From assembly GCF_029637605.1 (NCBI RefSeq), contig NZ_CP121261.1, positions 6,324,001 to 6,388,000 on the forward strand: a DNA stretch of 64,000 nt, read 5' to 3'. The notes under the pieces are model-generated. The model saw only the letters and a program-made list of their open reading frames with translations. It did not search any database and was not told the origin of the DNA. A program made the position numbers and the translations under genes. Each line of letters opens with the position of its first letter. The stretch's first letter is position 1. This stretch comes from Achromobacter spanius (GTDB lineage: Bacteria; Pseudomonadota; Gammaproteobacteria; Burkholderiales; Burkholderiaceae_B). Shown piece by piece: positions 28,311 through 36,331 of the stretch.

Positions 28311-29875
28311 GATGACTCCAAGATTTTATTCACTCGATCGATCCGTTGGCCGATCCAGCGCACATTGGTCACGCACCAGGAATTGCCCAGTGCTTTGTAT
28401 CTAGGGCCGTCCACGTCCCGGACGCGCCATTTATTGGTCTTCTGGGTCTGGCGGACCTCCATGCCGGCGGCACGGCAGGATTCGGGGGTTTCGTTGGCGT
28501 CCATTGCGCGCCAGCCGTTCCAGTTGGGGATGCGGGTGTAGCCGCGAGGGTAGGCCTGTAACGCCTCGCATTCTTCGGGGGTCAGACGACGAACCTGCAT
28601 CGCGGTGAGCAGGGCTGGCGGTGGGCTGTTCCGATCAAGCCCGGCTGTGTATTCTCGGTAGACCTTGCCCGCTTGATTGCTCTGCGTGTTGTGCAGCTTG
28701 GTGCTGTATGCGAGGACGTGCGGCTTATCGCCACCGCCGCTACTGGCGCGCAGCGCATGCCCGACTTCGTCACCGAGTTCAGCAGTTGCGCCGCCATCCC
28801 GTCCGCGCAGGGCCACAGCAACGGCTTGATGCCCACCGCCGTTTGTGTGGCTGTTAGAGTGCGCCATAGCGCGCTGGGTGCCTGCAACCTCAATGCCGAT
28901 CCCGAAGCCATTCTGGCCGCTACTCTTGCAGTCGAAGGCGATAGCGGGCATTGCGACAAGTGGTGTGCCGCGGCCCGTGCCGTCCTCGCTAGCGTCGAAA
29001 CCCTCACCCCGCAAGCTATGGGTGATGTAGGTGTCTTGGTCTGCCGCATGCGAAGAGTTTGACTTGCCCAGCAACGTGTGCGCGATCAGAGTTTCCGATT
29101 CTGCGTCGTAGCGCTGGCCGCCACCAGAGCCGCGGGTGAGGCAACGCGCGATCAGAAGACCCGATTCGGCATCTTGTTGAGTGGCGCTTCCTGCCGCCTT
29201 CCCGTTCGCCTGGAGCGTTCCCGCGATCAGTCCCCCGTCGCAATCGAAATCGGTTCCGAGTCCGCCACCGCCTTGAGCGCAAGCGCTAAGGGTGGGGGCA
29301 GTACCTTGCCGCGTTTTTCTGCTCGGCGCAGGATTCCCCGACAAGCCGTGGCGCTCAAAAAGAACCGCTGCGGCACTTCTCCAGTCTCCAAGACATCCGA
29401 CAACGAACACACGGCGGCGTCGCTGGGGTACTCCAAAGAACTGAGCGTCAAGAATTCGGTAGGCGAACCCATACCCGAGTTCGCCCAGCATCCCGAGGAA
29501 GGTTCCAAAATCTTTGCCCTTGTTGCTCGACAAGACGCCGGGGACGTTCTCCCATACCAGCCACTTGGGGCGGTACTTTGCAGCAATGGCACCAAAGGTG
29601 AGCATGAGGTTGCCACGCGGGTCATCCAGTCCTTTTCGAAGTCCTGCGATGCTGAAAGACTGGCAGGGGGTGCCTCCGCAAAGAAGGTCAATTGCGACAT
29701 CTGGCCATTCCTTGTATTTGGTCATATCGCCCCAGTTGGGCGTATCGGGGTAGTGGTGGGCGAGGACGGCGGACGGGAACGGTTCGATTTCGCTGAAGGC
29801 CACGGCCTTCCAGCCGAGCGGGTTCCACGCCACGCTTGCCGCCTCAATGCCGCTGCACACGCTCAGGAATCGCAT
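28307..29875 (-). CDS. Phage DNA (cytosine-5)-methyltransferase with repeat-rich insert
   Basis: 522 aa. Motif I is LSVCSGIEAASVAW; motif IV is GGTPCQSF with catalytic Cys71; motif VI is WENVPG; motif VIII is VPQRRRRVF; the C-terminal NSWCVTNVRWIGQRI matches motif X. Between VIII and X lies about 280 residues rich in Gly, Ser and Thr with recurring pieces such as LIARCLTRGSG, LIAHTLLGKS and ITHSLRGEGFDASEDG, the probable target-recognition region. Phage methylases of this kind usually protect phage DNA from host restriction. No cognate nuclease gene is adjacent. GGAAGCGTG precedes the ATG. Confidence 0.92.
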   Translation of the reverse strand: MRFLSVCSGIEAASVAWNPLGWKAVAFSEIEPFPSAVLAHHYPDTPNWGDMTKYKEWPDVAIDLLCGGTPCQSFSIAGLRKGLDDPRGNLMLTFGAIAAKYRPKWLVWENVPGVLSSNKGKDFGTFLGMLGELGYGFAYRILDAQFFGVPQRRRRVFVVGCLGDWRSAAAVLFERHGLSGNPAPSRKTRQGTAPTLSACAQGGGGLGTDFDCDGGLIAGTLQANGKAAGSATQQDAESGLLIARCLTRGSGGGQRYDAESETLIAHTLLGKSNSSHAADQDTYITHSLRGEGFDASEDGTGRGTPLVAMPAIAFDCKSSGQNGFGIGIEVAGTQRAMAHSNSHTNGGGHQAVAVALRGRDGGATAELGDEVGHALRASSGGGDKPHVLAYSTKLHNTQSNQAGKVYREYTAGLDRNSPPPALLTAMQVRRLTPEECEALQAYPRGYTRIPNWNGWRAMDANETPESCRAAGMEVRQTQKTNKWRVRDVDGPRYKALGNSWCVTNVRWIGQRIDRVNKILESS

Positions 29876-30405
29876 CACGCTTCCTTCCGCTGGGACTGCT
29901 GGGCGGCGGCGTGTCGAACCCAAACGCAGACCGGCCCCCAGTCTTCTGTATCGTGGATAGAGAGGATGAACCACCCCCAGCCTTTCGGCTTGGGCGGCTG
30001 CCATGCGCTTATGTCAATGCCGGCGTCTTCATTACCCCAGTAGCTGACGCATGCTGGGTGGCCACCATCTTCGCTTTCGAGGTAGGCGATGCAAGTTTCA
30101 AGCCGCTGAGACTTGTACCAGGCGGTAGCGGCATCGCTTTGCCCTTCGTCGAACGAGGGGAACGCCGGATGTGTCCAGTACCCATCCCCATCGCGTTGGA
30201 CGGGGGCGGGCTGAATTCGACCGTCGGCGATGAAGGCGCGGTAGTTCTTCCATGCAATGCGCCCGAGTGCGGCTGAGCAGATGGCCGCGATGCTGAATAG
30301 CACCGCCATCACGTATTCGGCGTATGCCAGGCAGTAAACAACCAGAATGCACTGCACAGTAAAGGCGGCGATATGCAGTGCCATGTAGCGGATGAAGTTT
30401 TTCAT
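29875..30405 (-). CDS. Phage membrane protein, 176 aa
   Basis: Two N-terminal hydrophobic helices (MALHIAAFTVQCILVVYCLA; YVMAVLFSIAAICSAALGRI) followed by a soluble domain of about 115 residues containing SYWGNEDAGIDISAWQPPKP, a phage-hypothetical-like stretch. AAGGAAACGCGCA precedes the ATG. Overlaps its neighbours by 4 and 1 bases in the leftward operon. Function unknown. Confidence 0.7.
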   Translation of the reverse strand: MKNFIRYMALHIAAFTVQCILVVYCLAYAEYVMAVLFSIAAICSAALGRIAWKNYRAFIADGRIQPAPVQRDGDGYWTHPAFPSFDEGQSDAATAWYKSQRLETCIAYLESEDGGHPACVSYWGNEDAGIDISAWQPPKPKGWGWFILSIHDTEDWGPVCVWVRHAAAQQSQRKEA

Positions 30406-30869
30406 TGCGCGTTTCCTTTGCCCTGCTGGGCGGCAACAACCGCAAGGCGGCGCCGCTCCAAGTCTTCGTCCGCCTTCTCGGCCCACTGGTTGCCGTGCTT
30501 CAGATAGAAGCCCAGTAGATAGTGGATGACCGTGGCCTGTTCGGCCTCGGCTTTCTTGGCGATTTCGACGCCTGATAAGCGCAGCAGCTGGGCCAACCGG
30601 ATGCATGTGAAGTTCGGGCGGCCGAGAATGTCGATAAGGCCCGGGGTAAGTTCGGACAGGGATTGCTGTACCGCAGTGGGGCCGGGATCGGGGGCGCGGG
30701 CGGCGCAAGTCGCTGCGGCATCACCTTGCCGCACGACCGCAGACACTTTTGAGCCGATTTCCATCCAGCGTTTCGCTACGGACACGGAATCAGTGAAGAG
30801 GGCGGCGAATGTGCCCTCGCAGTACCAGCCGATGATCGGTTGCTGGACGGGCTTGCATGTGGGGGTCAT
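30402..30869 (-). CDS. Phage hypothetical protein, 155 aa
   Basis: Soluble protein with a helical C-terminal half (SGVEIAKKAEAEQATVIHYL, then EKADEDLERRRLAVVAAQQG). Both ends overlap neighbours as ATGA, so it is translated as part of a coupled operon downstream of the ParB-domain gene. No family recognised. Confidence 0.65.
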   Translation of the reverse strand: MTPTCKPVQQPIIGWYCEGTFAALFTDSVSVAKRWMEIGSKVSAVVRQGDAAATCAARAPDPGPTAVQQSLSELTPGLIDILGRPNFTCIRLAQLLRLSGVEIAKKAEAEQATVIHYLLGFYLKHGNQWAEKADEDLERRRLAVVAAQQGKGNAQ

Positions 30870-31660
30870 GCGGCGTCCCCCTCGCCCTGTCCCAGCACCC
30901 AGCGCAATGCCGCCGCATATTCTCCGGTGGCTTGCGTCAACTCGGCCTGGATTTCTTTGCGGGATTTGAGGCGGGGGCGATCTCCCATAATGGCGGCTTG
31001 CTTGCGGCTTCGTTCGTGGGGCTTGGCACCCTGGCCGGCGGCGACCAGTTCGGACACCTTCGCGCGCTGTTCGTCGGGCGCCAGCTTCGCCAGGGCTTTA
31101 ACGTGCGTTAGCGTTATCTGGCCCGCTTCGACGGCGTTCTGTACGACCTTGGGGCAGTCCAGCAACGCCAGCGTGTCGCGCACCGTCGTCACCGTGCAGT
31201 TGTAGATGACGGCGATTTGATCCTCGCCTTTTCCAAGCGCCAGGTGTCGCCGCATTTTCTCGGCACGGCCGAGAGGCGTGTCGGCGGTGCGGGCTTCGTT
31301 TTCGCTAACGATGGCATCGAGCGCATCCTGGCGCTTGCCGTTGTAGACGATGCCAGGGACCAGGCGCTCTGCAACTCCGCGCTCACGTCGCCACGTGTTG
31401 GCGAGGATGGCGGCCTTGACCCGCTGACGTCCGAACACCACTTCGGTTTCGCCGGTCTCCGGGTTTTTCGACACGCCGATGGGTTCGATTACGCCCTGGT
31501 AGTCGATGTTGCGGGCCATCGCCTCATCTATGGGTAGATTCACGCGGGGGTCATAGAGGGGGCTGGATTCGTCAGTGACCAGCGTCAGCTTGGCCGGATC
31601 GAAGGTGAGCAGATTGCTTTGGCCATCCGCACCGTAGACGTCTTTAGATTTCTTTGCCAT
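30866..31660 (-). CDS. ParB/Spo0J-type nuclease-domain protein
   Basis: 264 aa. The N-terminal ParB-like motif region includes GVIEPIGVSKNPETGETEVVFGRQRVKA (the GxRR-like box is FGRQR), then an HTH of the KorB/ParB type around DQIAVIYNCTVTTVRDTLAL. Domain order fits ParB/Srx proteins. A phage in chromosome does not need partition, so it more likely acts as a DNA-binding regulator or nuclease; this is inference. Starts 14 bases after the HTH gene. Confidence 0.85.
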   Translation of the reverse strand: MAKKSKDVYGADGQSNLLTFDPAKLTLVTDESSPLYDPRVNLPIDEAMARNIDYQGVIEPIGVSKNPETGETEVVFGRQRVKAAILANTWRRERGVAERLVPGIVYNGKRQDALDAIVSENEARTADTPLGRAEKMRRHLALGKGEDQIAVIYNCTVTTVRDTLALLDCPKVVQNAVEAGQITLTHVKALAKLAPDEQRAKVSELVAAGQGAKPHERSRKQAAIMGDRPRLKSRKEIQAELTQATGEYAAALRWVLGQGEGDAA

Positions 31661-31674
31661 TTCGTTGCTCTGAT

Positions 31675-31983
31675 TTAGGGTGTTTGCGGCCGGCTGGCGG
31701 GCGCACGGTCGGGGGATTGGCGGTTGATCGCGCGTCCGGCATTGCGCACGCCCTTCCAGATGTTGCAGATGGTTCCGCGCGAGACGTGGAACTGCGCCGC
31801 CAGGTCATAGACGCTGACGAAGCCGCGCATGGCGTTGATGTAATCGATGTGTTCGTCACCCAACGGGTGGCCCTTTGGGGGCGGCGTCGGTGTTTCGAAT
31901 TCGGGATGGAGGAATGGTGCAGGGGGCGTGACCGGGGGCGACCACCCGGCGCGGTCGCGCACCACAAAATCGATTCCGTTCAT
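31675..31983 (-). CDS. Phage HTH protein, 102 aa
   Basis: 102 aa with a C-terminal helix-turn-helix: GFVSVYDLAAQFHVSRGTICNIWKGVRNAGRA. The N-terminus is Pro-rich. Probable DNA-binding regulator. Its ATG overlaps the stop of the upstream membrane protein gene as ATGA. Confidence 0.7.
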   Translation of the reverse strand: MNGIDFVVRDRAGWSPPVTPPAPFLHPEFETPTPPPKGHPLGDEHIDYINAMRGFVSVYDLAAQFHVSRGTICNIWKGVRNAGRAINRQSPDRAPASRPQTP

Positions 31984-32216
31984 ATCGCGAAGCTCAAGAG
32001 CCAGCCGAGGATCTGGCGGCCGAAGAGAACGAACGCCGCGAAGCCGATGCCAGCGGCCCATGCCCACACGCGGGGAATGTCCGCGTCCTTGTTCCAATTG
32101 CCCCGGCCTGCGTGGTCACGCGGAGCAATGAAGTTGGTCAGCCTGCACGTCGCTTGCGTGATGGACAGCAGCTTGCGGCGGCGCGCGGCAGGCGCGGTTG
32201 CAGTGATTGCGTTCAT
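31980..32216 (-). CDS. Small phage membrane protein, 78 aa
   Basis: Begins MNAITATAPAARRRKLLS and ends with a hydrophobic helix (AWAAGIGFAAFVLFGRQILGWLL). Longer frame upstream lacks a ribosome site, while GGAAAGCAAC precedes this ATG. It overlaps both neighbours by ATGA. Function unknown. Confidence 0.65.
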   Translation of the reverse strand: MNAITATAPAARRRKLLSITQATCRLTNFIAPRDHAGRGNWNKDADIPRVWAWAAGIGFAAFVLFGRQILGWLLSFAI

Positions 32217-32341
32217 GTTGCTTTCCAGGGATCTGCCGCGACATAGCGGCGGTTGAGGTATTCGCAGGCGGGGACCAGGGCCACCGCCGCCAAGGCGAGC
32301 AGGGCCAGGCCCCACCAGATGGCGGGGATGCTTGGGGGCAT
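32213..32341 (-). CDS. 42-aa phage membrane peptide, first gene of the coupled leftward run
   Basis: Encodes MPPSIPAIWWGLALL, continues as one transmembrane helix to LVPAC, then a short polar tail ending DPWKAT. Its TGA overlaps the next ATG as ATGA, the same coupling used by the downstream genes; this is the main support because its own ribosome site is weak. It begins about 60 bases from a divergent gene. Confidence 0.55.
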   Translation of the reverse strand: MPPSIPAIWWGLALLALAAVALVPACEYLNRRYVAADPWKAT

Positions 32342-32400
32342 GCTGACGTAATGGAAGTGTTGGGATACGATGCGCGGCAGATTTATCCAAGGGGCCGCGT

Positions 32401-33141
32401 ATGAAGAACTTCAAGTGGTATGACTGGGCGACGTTGACCGTTTTAATGGCTATGCTCTTGGGCGGCTTTGCGTTCTCGCCATGGGGCCGCTCGATTTTGC
32501 AATCGGATTCCGCGCCAGCCTGGGTGCAGGCAGTAGGAGCATTATTTGCCCTGGGGATTGCTATTTGGGTTCCCGCTCGACAGCACCAACTAGAACTCTC
32601 GCATGCCCGTGATCGAGAGGCGGAAGATCTACGACGAACATTGACGTCCATCCGGGATGAACTGGAGGTGCGGTACGAGCAGTATCGAGCACTAATTCAA
32701 CCCAAAATCTATGAGGCTAAGGAGAAGGAGTTTCTTGCTTGTTATTGGCTTCTGCCGGGAAATTCTTTTCCGGTTTATCACAGCGTCCTGGCAAAGTTAT
32801 CAGCCATCGAAAGTGCATCCCTTCGCAAAACAATAGTTCGTTGCTATGCGCTCATGGAGGGTTTGCTGAAAACGATAGACTGCAACTCTGATCTGGCTCG
32901 AAGCTATATGGCAGCCCAAGTTTCATTGACGTTAAATCCATGTCAACAAACGCACGACGCCTTTGAACTCGCGCGGCAAGCGCTCGAGGACTATTTCCCT
33001 AGAGTGCTAGAGTCGGACGAGCATGCTGTTGCTTCCTTACATGACCTTTTGGCAATGCTGCCCCAAGGCGCTCCATTAGCGAATTGCGGTGAGCAGCCAC
33101 CAGTGGCGGCGCCGCAGGCCGGAGGCCCGGTTAATCCCTGA
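32401..33141 (+). CDS. Membrane-anchored hypothetical protein, 246 aa (cargo gene)
   Basis: Two N-terminal helices (WATLTVLMAMLLGGFAF; VQAVGALFALGIAIWVPA), then a mostly helical cytoplasmic domain (RDREAEDLRRTLTSIRDELE). No domain recognised, though the QAVGAL..AIW segment is common in phage and plasmid accessory membrane proteins. Visibly lower GC than neighbours and transcribed against the early operon, both suggesting a separately acquired gene. AGGGGCCGCGT precedes the ATG. Confidence 0.65.
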   Translation: MKNFKWYDWATLTVLMAMLLGGFAFSPWGRSILQSDSAPAWVQAVGALFALGIAIWVPARQHQLELSHARDREAEDLRRTLTSIRDELEVRYEQYRALIQPKIYEAKEKEFLACYWLLPGNSFPVYHSVLAKLSAIESASLRKTIVRCYALMEGLLKTIDCNSDLARSYMAAQVSLTLNPCQQTHDAFELARQALEDYFPRVLESDEHAVASLHDLLAMLPQGAPLANCGEQPPVAAPQAGGPVNP

Positions 33142-33188
33142 AAGTCACTTTCAGCGTCGGTGATGTTGCGACGCCGACCCGCTCTCCA

Positions 33189-33213
33189 AAGCCGCCCCGA
33201 CGGTTCGGGGCTG
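33189..33213 (-). terminator. Terminator-like hairpin after the 24-aa peptide gene
   Basis: Read leftward: GCCCCGA - ACCG - TCGGGGC followed by GGCTTTG. A good stem but only a short T-run. Confidence 0.45.
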
Positions 33214-33221
33214 GAGAGGTG

Positions 33222-33296
33222 CTACTTGCTGATGTTGCTGCCGAAGTTAAAGACGTCGATCAATTCTTCGATGAAGCGGACGATCATTGCGACCAT
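33222..33296 (-). CDS. 24-aa amphipathic peptide (toxin-like candidate)
   Basis: CGGAGCTTTCACC precedes an ATG encoding a 24-residue peptide: MVAMIVRFIEELIDVF then NFGSNISK. The first part is a hydrophobic helix with acidic residues on one face, the last part is polar, and a terminator-like stem follows. Size and shape recall type I toxin peptides, but no antisense RNA is evident and no family match can be claimed. Confidence 0.4.
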   Translation of the reverse strand: MVAMIVRFIEELIDVFNFGSNISK

Positions 33297-33348
33297 GGTG
33301 AAAGCTCCGGGGTAGGGTGATGAGGGATCAGGCAGCGCCTGCCGATAC

Positions 33349-33371
33349 CCCGCACGCGGGGCATGAGCCGG
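33349..33371 (+). repeat. 23-bp direct repeat, left copy
   Basis: Begins CCCGCACGCGGGG and ends GAGCCGG; contains a small hairpin (CCCGC..GCGGG). Exact second copy 533 bases to the right. Confidence 0.8.
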
Positions 33372-33497
33372 GACTGTTACATGCGACGGGTTTTGACGGG
33401 CGCGATGTGGCTGGCGGAACTGTAATGCGGACGGTCCAGGCTTCTGATTTAAGCTAAGCTGAGTCGGCAAGATTGAACGATGCGCTAGGAGACTGAT

Positions 33498-33899
33498 ATG
33501 TCTTTAGTGTTCGCTAGAGTGATACTTGTTTTTATGCTGGCTCCGTTTTCCAGCTATATCGTCTGGGCGGGCTACTCATTGACGTGGTATTGGGGCAAGC
33601 AGCCCGGCACGGAGCCATGGCTTTCTGCTGTTGCCCTGACGTCTGCCACCGTTATCATTTATCTCCCAATGGCCGTCGTTGTTCTTGGACTGTGGGTTTA
33701 TTGGACGCGGAAGGCTGTGAACACGTTTCCACGGCTGATAATCAGTGGATTGGTCTGTGGCGGGCTGGTGGGTTTTGCGTTTGCAAGACACTATGGCCCG
33801 CTCCAACTGTATCTGGGGCTATCTGTCGGTGCCGTTGTTGGCATTACGCTGGCGCTGGGTACCCGGTGGGTTCAGCGCCATCCCGCACGCGGGGCATGA
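33498..33899 (+). CDS. Membrane protein, 133 aa, flanked by a direct repeat (cargo gene)
   Basis: Four predicted helices: FARVILVFMLAPFSSYIVWA, VALTSATVIIYLPMAVVVLG, LIISGLVCGGLVGFAFA and QLYLGLSVGAVVGITLALG. CTAGGAGACTGAT is a strong ribosome site. No family recognised. The gene lies between two exact 23-bp repeats, the right copy covering its last codons and stop. Confidence 0.65.
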   Translation: MSLVFARVILVFMLAPFSSYIVWAGYSLTWYWGKQPGTEPWLSAVALTSATVIIYLPMAVVVLGLWVYWTRKAVNTFPRLIISGLVCGGLVGFAFARHYGPLQLYLGLSVGAVVGITLALGTRWVQRHPARGA

Positions 33900-33904
33900 G
33901 CCGG
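33882..33904 (+). repeat. 23-bp direct repeat, right copy
   Basis: Exact match to the left copy. Overlaps the last codons and stop of the 133-aa membrane protein gene. Confidence 0.8.
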
Positions 33905-34128
33905 CAACCGGGATGCAGTGGCTGACGGCTACGCAGCGGGGGGGCTTAAACCAAATATCGGCAGAGTGACCGCACGGCACCCAGGTGCGGGTCCTGTTCT
34001 TATATTGGTTGGCGGGTCGTCAATGGCCGAGACATATTCGGCGGTTTTGCCCCGCTACTCGTGGGCATCTTGCATTCGCCATATCGCGCGCGATTGGTAT
34101 GAGTCGGGGACTCTTTATTCTGGCGATC

Positions 34129-35715
34129 CTAACGGAGTGTCGCGCGGTGCAATGCTCGGCCTCGGCCTGCGCGCTTCGCGGCATAAAGGGCTGCATCTGC
34201 TTCCGCGAGGAGCGAAGTTAGGTCGATCCCGTCTGCGGGAAAAACCGAGATGCCTACGGACGCGCCCACCGATACGGTCACCCCCGGATATTGTTCGGAA
34301 AGTGACTTGACCAAGCTGTTTCCCACGGACAGAGCATTTTCCGCGTTCGCATCGTCCATCAAAACGAAGAACTCGTCACCGCCGAATCGGGCTATGACGT
34401 CCGCTGCGCGGAATGCACTTCTCATGCGTCGTGCGACAGTTTTCAGCACGGCATCGCCCACGGCATGTCCTCGGGTATCGTTGACGTCTTTGAAGTTATC
34501 CAGATCAATGGCGAGGAAGGCTACCGGGCGGCTTGCTCTGGTCGCGGCTGCCAAAGCCTGGTTTGCGAGCTCTGCGAACAAAACTCGATTGCACAACCCT
34601 GTAAGGGGGTCGTGATAGGCCATTTGTTGAGCGCGGGCCAGCATATGCGAAGTTTCTGTCAGCGCCGCTCCGAGTGCTGCGGTTTCTACAAAGTGCGTTG
34701 GAGGGGCCACGAAGGCCCCCCCTCGCCCTAGGTCGACGGCCGGTTCAATAAGCGCAGCAATGGATCTTTCTATTGCATGAGCCATCCAAACTGCCAGCGC
34801 CACGCCTAGACCTATAATTGTGGCGCCAGCCAGGATAACTTTGATTAAAGCGGCCGTAAGCTCATCCAAGAGTACGTTGGTTGGCGCGCCAACAACGACA
34901 GTCCACTTGCCGTCCATCGTATGCGTGAACGCGGTAAAAACCGAGATTCCCTCTTTGGTAGTGCTTTCCAATGTGTCTTCCGACCGTGCCATGACGGCGC
35001 TACGGAGTAACGATACTGCGGGTTGCCCTATGAATCGTTCTTCATCGCGCGTACGGCCCGCGATGATGCCTTGCGAGTCGAGCAATGCGGCCACCCAACC
35101 TTGCCCGAGAGCCTGCCGACGTAATACTTTGCCCGCGATGTCAGGGCTAATACCCGCCTGTAAGCTGTAACGTACATCGTCGTTGATGACAACAGGAACG
35201 CTGATCGCGACTAGGTAGCGGTTTGTGGGCGTTCTGAATAAATCGGTTTGTGCCACGGAGCGGTACGAGAACACACGATTTAGCATTTCCTCGGGGACCG
35301 AGGCGCGTACCGCTGGGCGAGCAGCATCGTGCCTTGTATTCAAGACTTGCATGCGGCTACTATCAATAAGGGTGTAGCTATCGACGTCCTGCAATTGAGC
35401 AATCTGGCGCGCCTTCGCGTGAAAAGTCTGCAGGTCGCCACGATACAGTTCTTCTGAAGCCGCGAGGACTTGCAGTCCGGCCGTCACTCCGTGAATCTCC
35501 CGCTCCCAATCGACTCTGATGCTCCGAGCAATCGACACAGTTTCTTGGTAGACCCGCTCCTTTCTCAAGCGAAAGTCTTCGTGCACTGTCAGAGACGCGA
35601 CTAGGACAGCCGGCAACGAGCATGCTAAGCCCAGCAGAACAAGCGCTTGGCGCAGCGACAACAGTAGTCGGGGGCGGGTAGTGGTCTTGCGTGTTGCGGG
35701 CACTTTTGCAGTCAC
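34129..35715 (-). CDS. Prophage-borne diguanylate cyclase (dCache-GGDEF)
   Basis: 528 aa, same architecture as the chromosomal cyclase at the left of the window: TM (ALVLLGLACSLPAVLVASL), periplasmic dCache-like region with VDSYTLIDSSRMQVLNT, second TM (VILAGATIIGLGVALAVW), GGDEF at about 445-449. RAAD plus five residues before GGDEF keeps the I-site. Catalytic region RFGGDEFFVLMDD is intact, so it should make c-di-GMP. GTG start with no strong ribosome site. About 420 bases downstream of the CI-repressed PL promoter, so it may be induced with the lytic cycle. The phage has no phosphodiesterase gene here. Confidence 0.92.
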   Translation of the reverse strand: MTAKVPATRKTTTRPRLLLSLRQALVLLGLACSLPAVLVASLTVHEDFRLRKERVYQETVSIARSIRVDWEREIHGVTAGLQVLAASEELYRGDLQTFHAKARQIAQLQDVDSYTLIDSSRMQVLNTRHDAARPAVRASVPEEMLNRVFSYRSVAQTDLFRTPTNRYLVAISVPVVINDDVRYSLQAGISPDIAGKVLRRQALGQGWVAALLDSQGIIAGRTRDEERFIGQPAVSLLRSAVMARSEDTLESTTKEGISVFTAFTHTMDGKWTVVVGAPTNVLLDELTAALIKVILAGATIIGLGVALAVWMAHAIERSIAALIEPAVDLGRGGAFVAPPTHFVETAALGAALTETSHMLARAQQMAYHDPLTGLCNRVLFAELANQALAAATRASRPVAFLAIDLDNFKDVNDTRGHAVGDAVLKTVARRMRSAFRAADVIARFGGDEFFVLMDDANAENALSVGNSLVKSLSEQYPGVTVSVGASVGISVFPADGIDLTSLLAEADAALYAAKRAGRGRALHRATLR

Positions 35716-36135
35716 TGTGCGGCGTGTGTATGTAAACGTAGTCTAACAATGGCGGTGCGCCATCGCCGCTTTGCATCTTTGGTTTCTGGAAAACCATGCT
35801 GTTTGTGCAACCGACCGTCGCGCGGTGTTGCCTTCGCGCGACGGCGGCTTCCATTTCTTATACAAGCTTTGTGCCGGGGTTATCGTCGCCACGCCCGGCT
35901 GGGCGTTGCCTGGGCGCGGTGGCCCATGCACACAGGGTCCGGGGCGCGCTGGCGCCTGGTTGTCCTGTTTCGCCCGTCCTCCCTTCTCGGGGGCGGGCGG
36001 CCTAAGTTGTTAAAGAGCGGGTTCTCGCCTTCCCCAGTCCGACTTTGTGGCGGTGACGTCTCCCGCTTGAGGCGATGGCCTGACTGCTGCCTGCGGGTCC
36101 GTGGGGTTTTGCGTGGCCAAAACTGGCTTAAGGCG
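35716..36135 (-). other. PL leader region, no convincing gene
   Basis: About 420 bases between PL and the cyclase gene. It contains a large GC-rich hairpin (CGCCCG..CGGGCG around 35968-35998). One Arg-rich frame crosses it but its ATG lies inside the promoter. The stretch could hold an antitermination signal, as expected for an early leftward lambdoid transcript; this is inference. Confidence 0.4.
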
Positions 36136-36177
36136 ATATTAGTAAGTACTAAACACAAAGTCAAGTAAATACTAAAC
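36136..36177 (-). promoter_or_regulatory. PL promoter with two OL operators
   Basis: Read leftward: TTGACT (36159-36164), 17-base spacer, TAATAT (36136-36141), a near-consensus sigma-70 promoter. Two copies of the immunity operator cover it: TATTAGT-AAGT-ACTAAAC at 36137-36154 and GTCAAGT-AAAT-ACTAAAC at 36160-36177, matching the perfect palindrome upstream of cro. CI should therefore repress leftward early transcription from here. Confidence 0.8.
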
Positions 36178-36268
36178 TTGAGGGCAGCACGGGGCTAGAC
36201 CAAAGCGGCCGTTCAACTGCGGTGAGGGGGGCGCTACTGACGCCAGCGTCGGGCGACGGTGGGCAGCA

Positions 36269-36295
36269 CAAAAAAAGCCACCAGACGGTGGCTTC
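36269..36295 (-). terminator. Terminator after the lipoprotein gene
   Basis: Read leftward: GCCACC - GTCT - GGTGGC then TTTTTTT. Separates the CI-side transcript from PL. Confidence 0.85.
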
Positions 36296-36331
36296 ATTTA
36301 AATGTGGGGAGGGCAGGTTAAGGGGCGAGCC

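Noticed and set aside
33905..34128. 130-aa rightward frame starting near 33918
   Set aside because: Poor composition, no ribosome site and it runs antisense into the cyclase gene. I see nothing else in this stretch.
35880..36164. Arg-rich 94-aa leftward frame that could be an N-type antiterminator
   Set aside because: Its ATG lies inside the -35 of PL, so the transcript from PL cannot contain it, and no other start or ribosome site was found. The leader may still hold an RNA antitermination signal.
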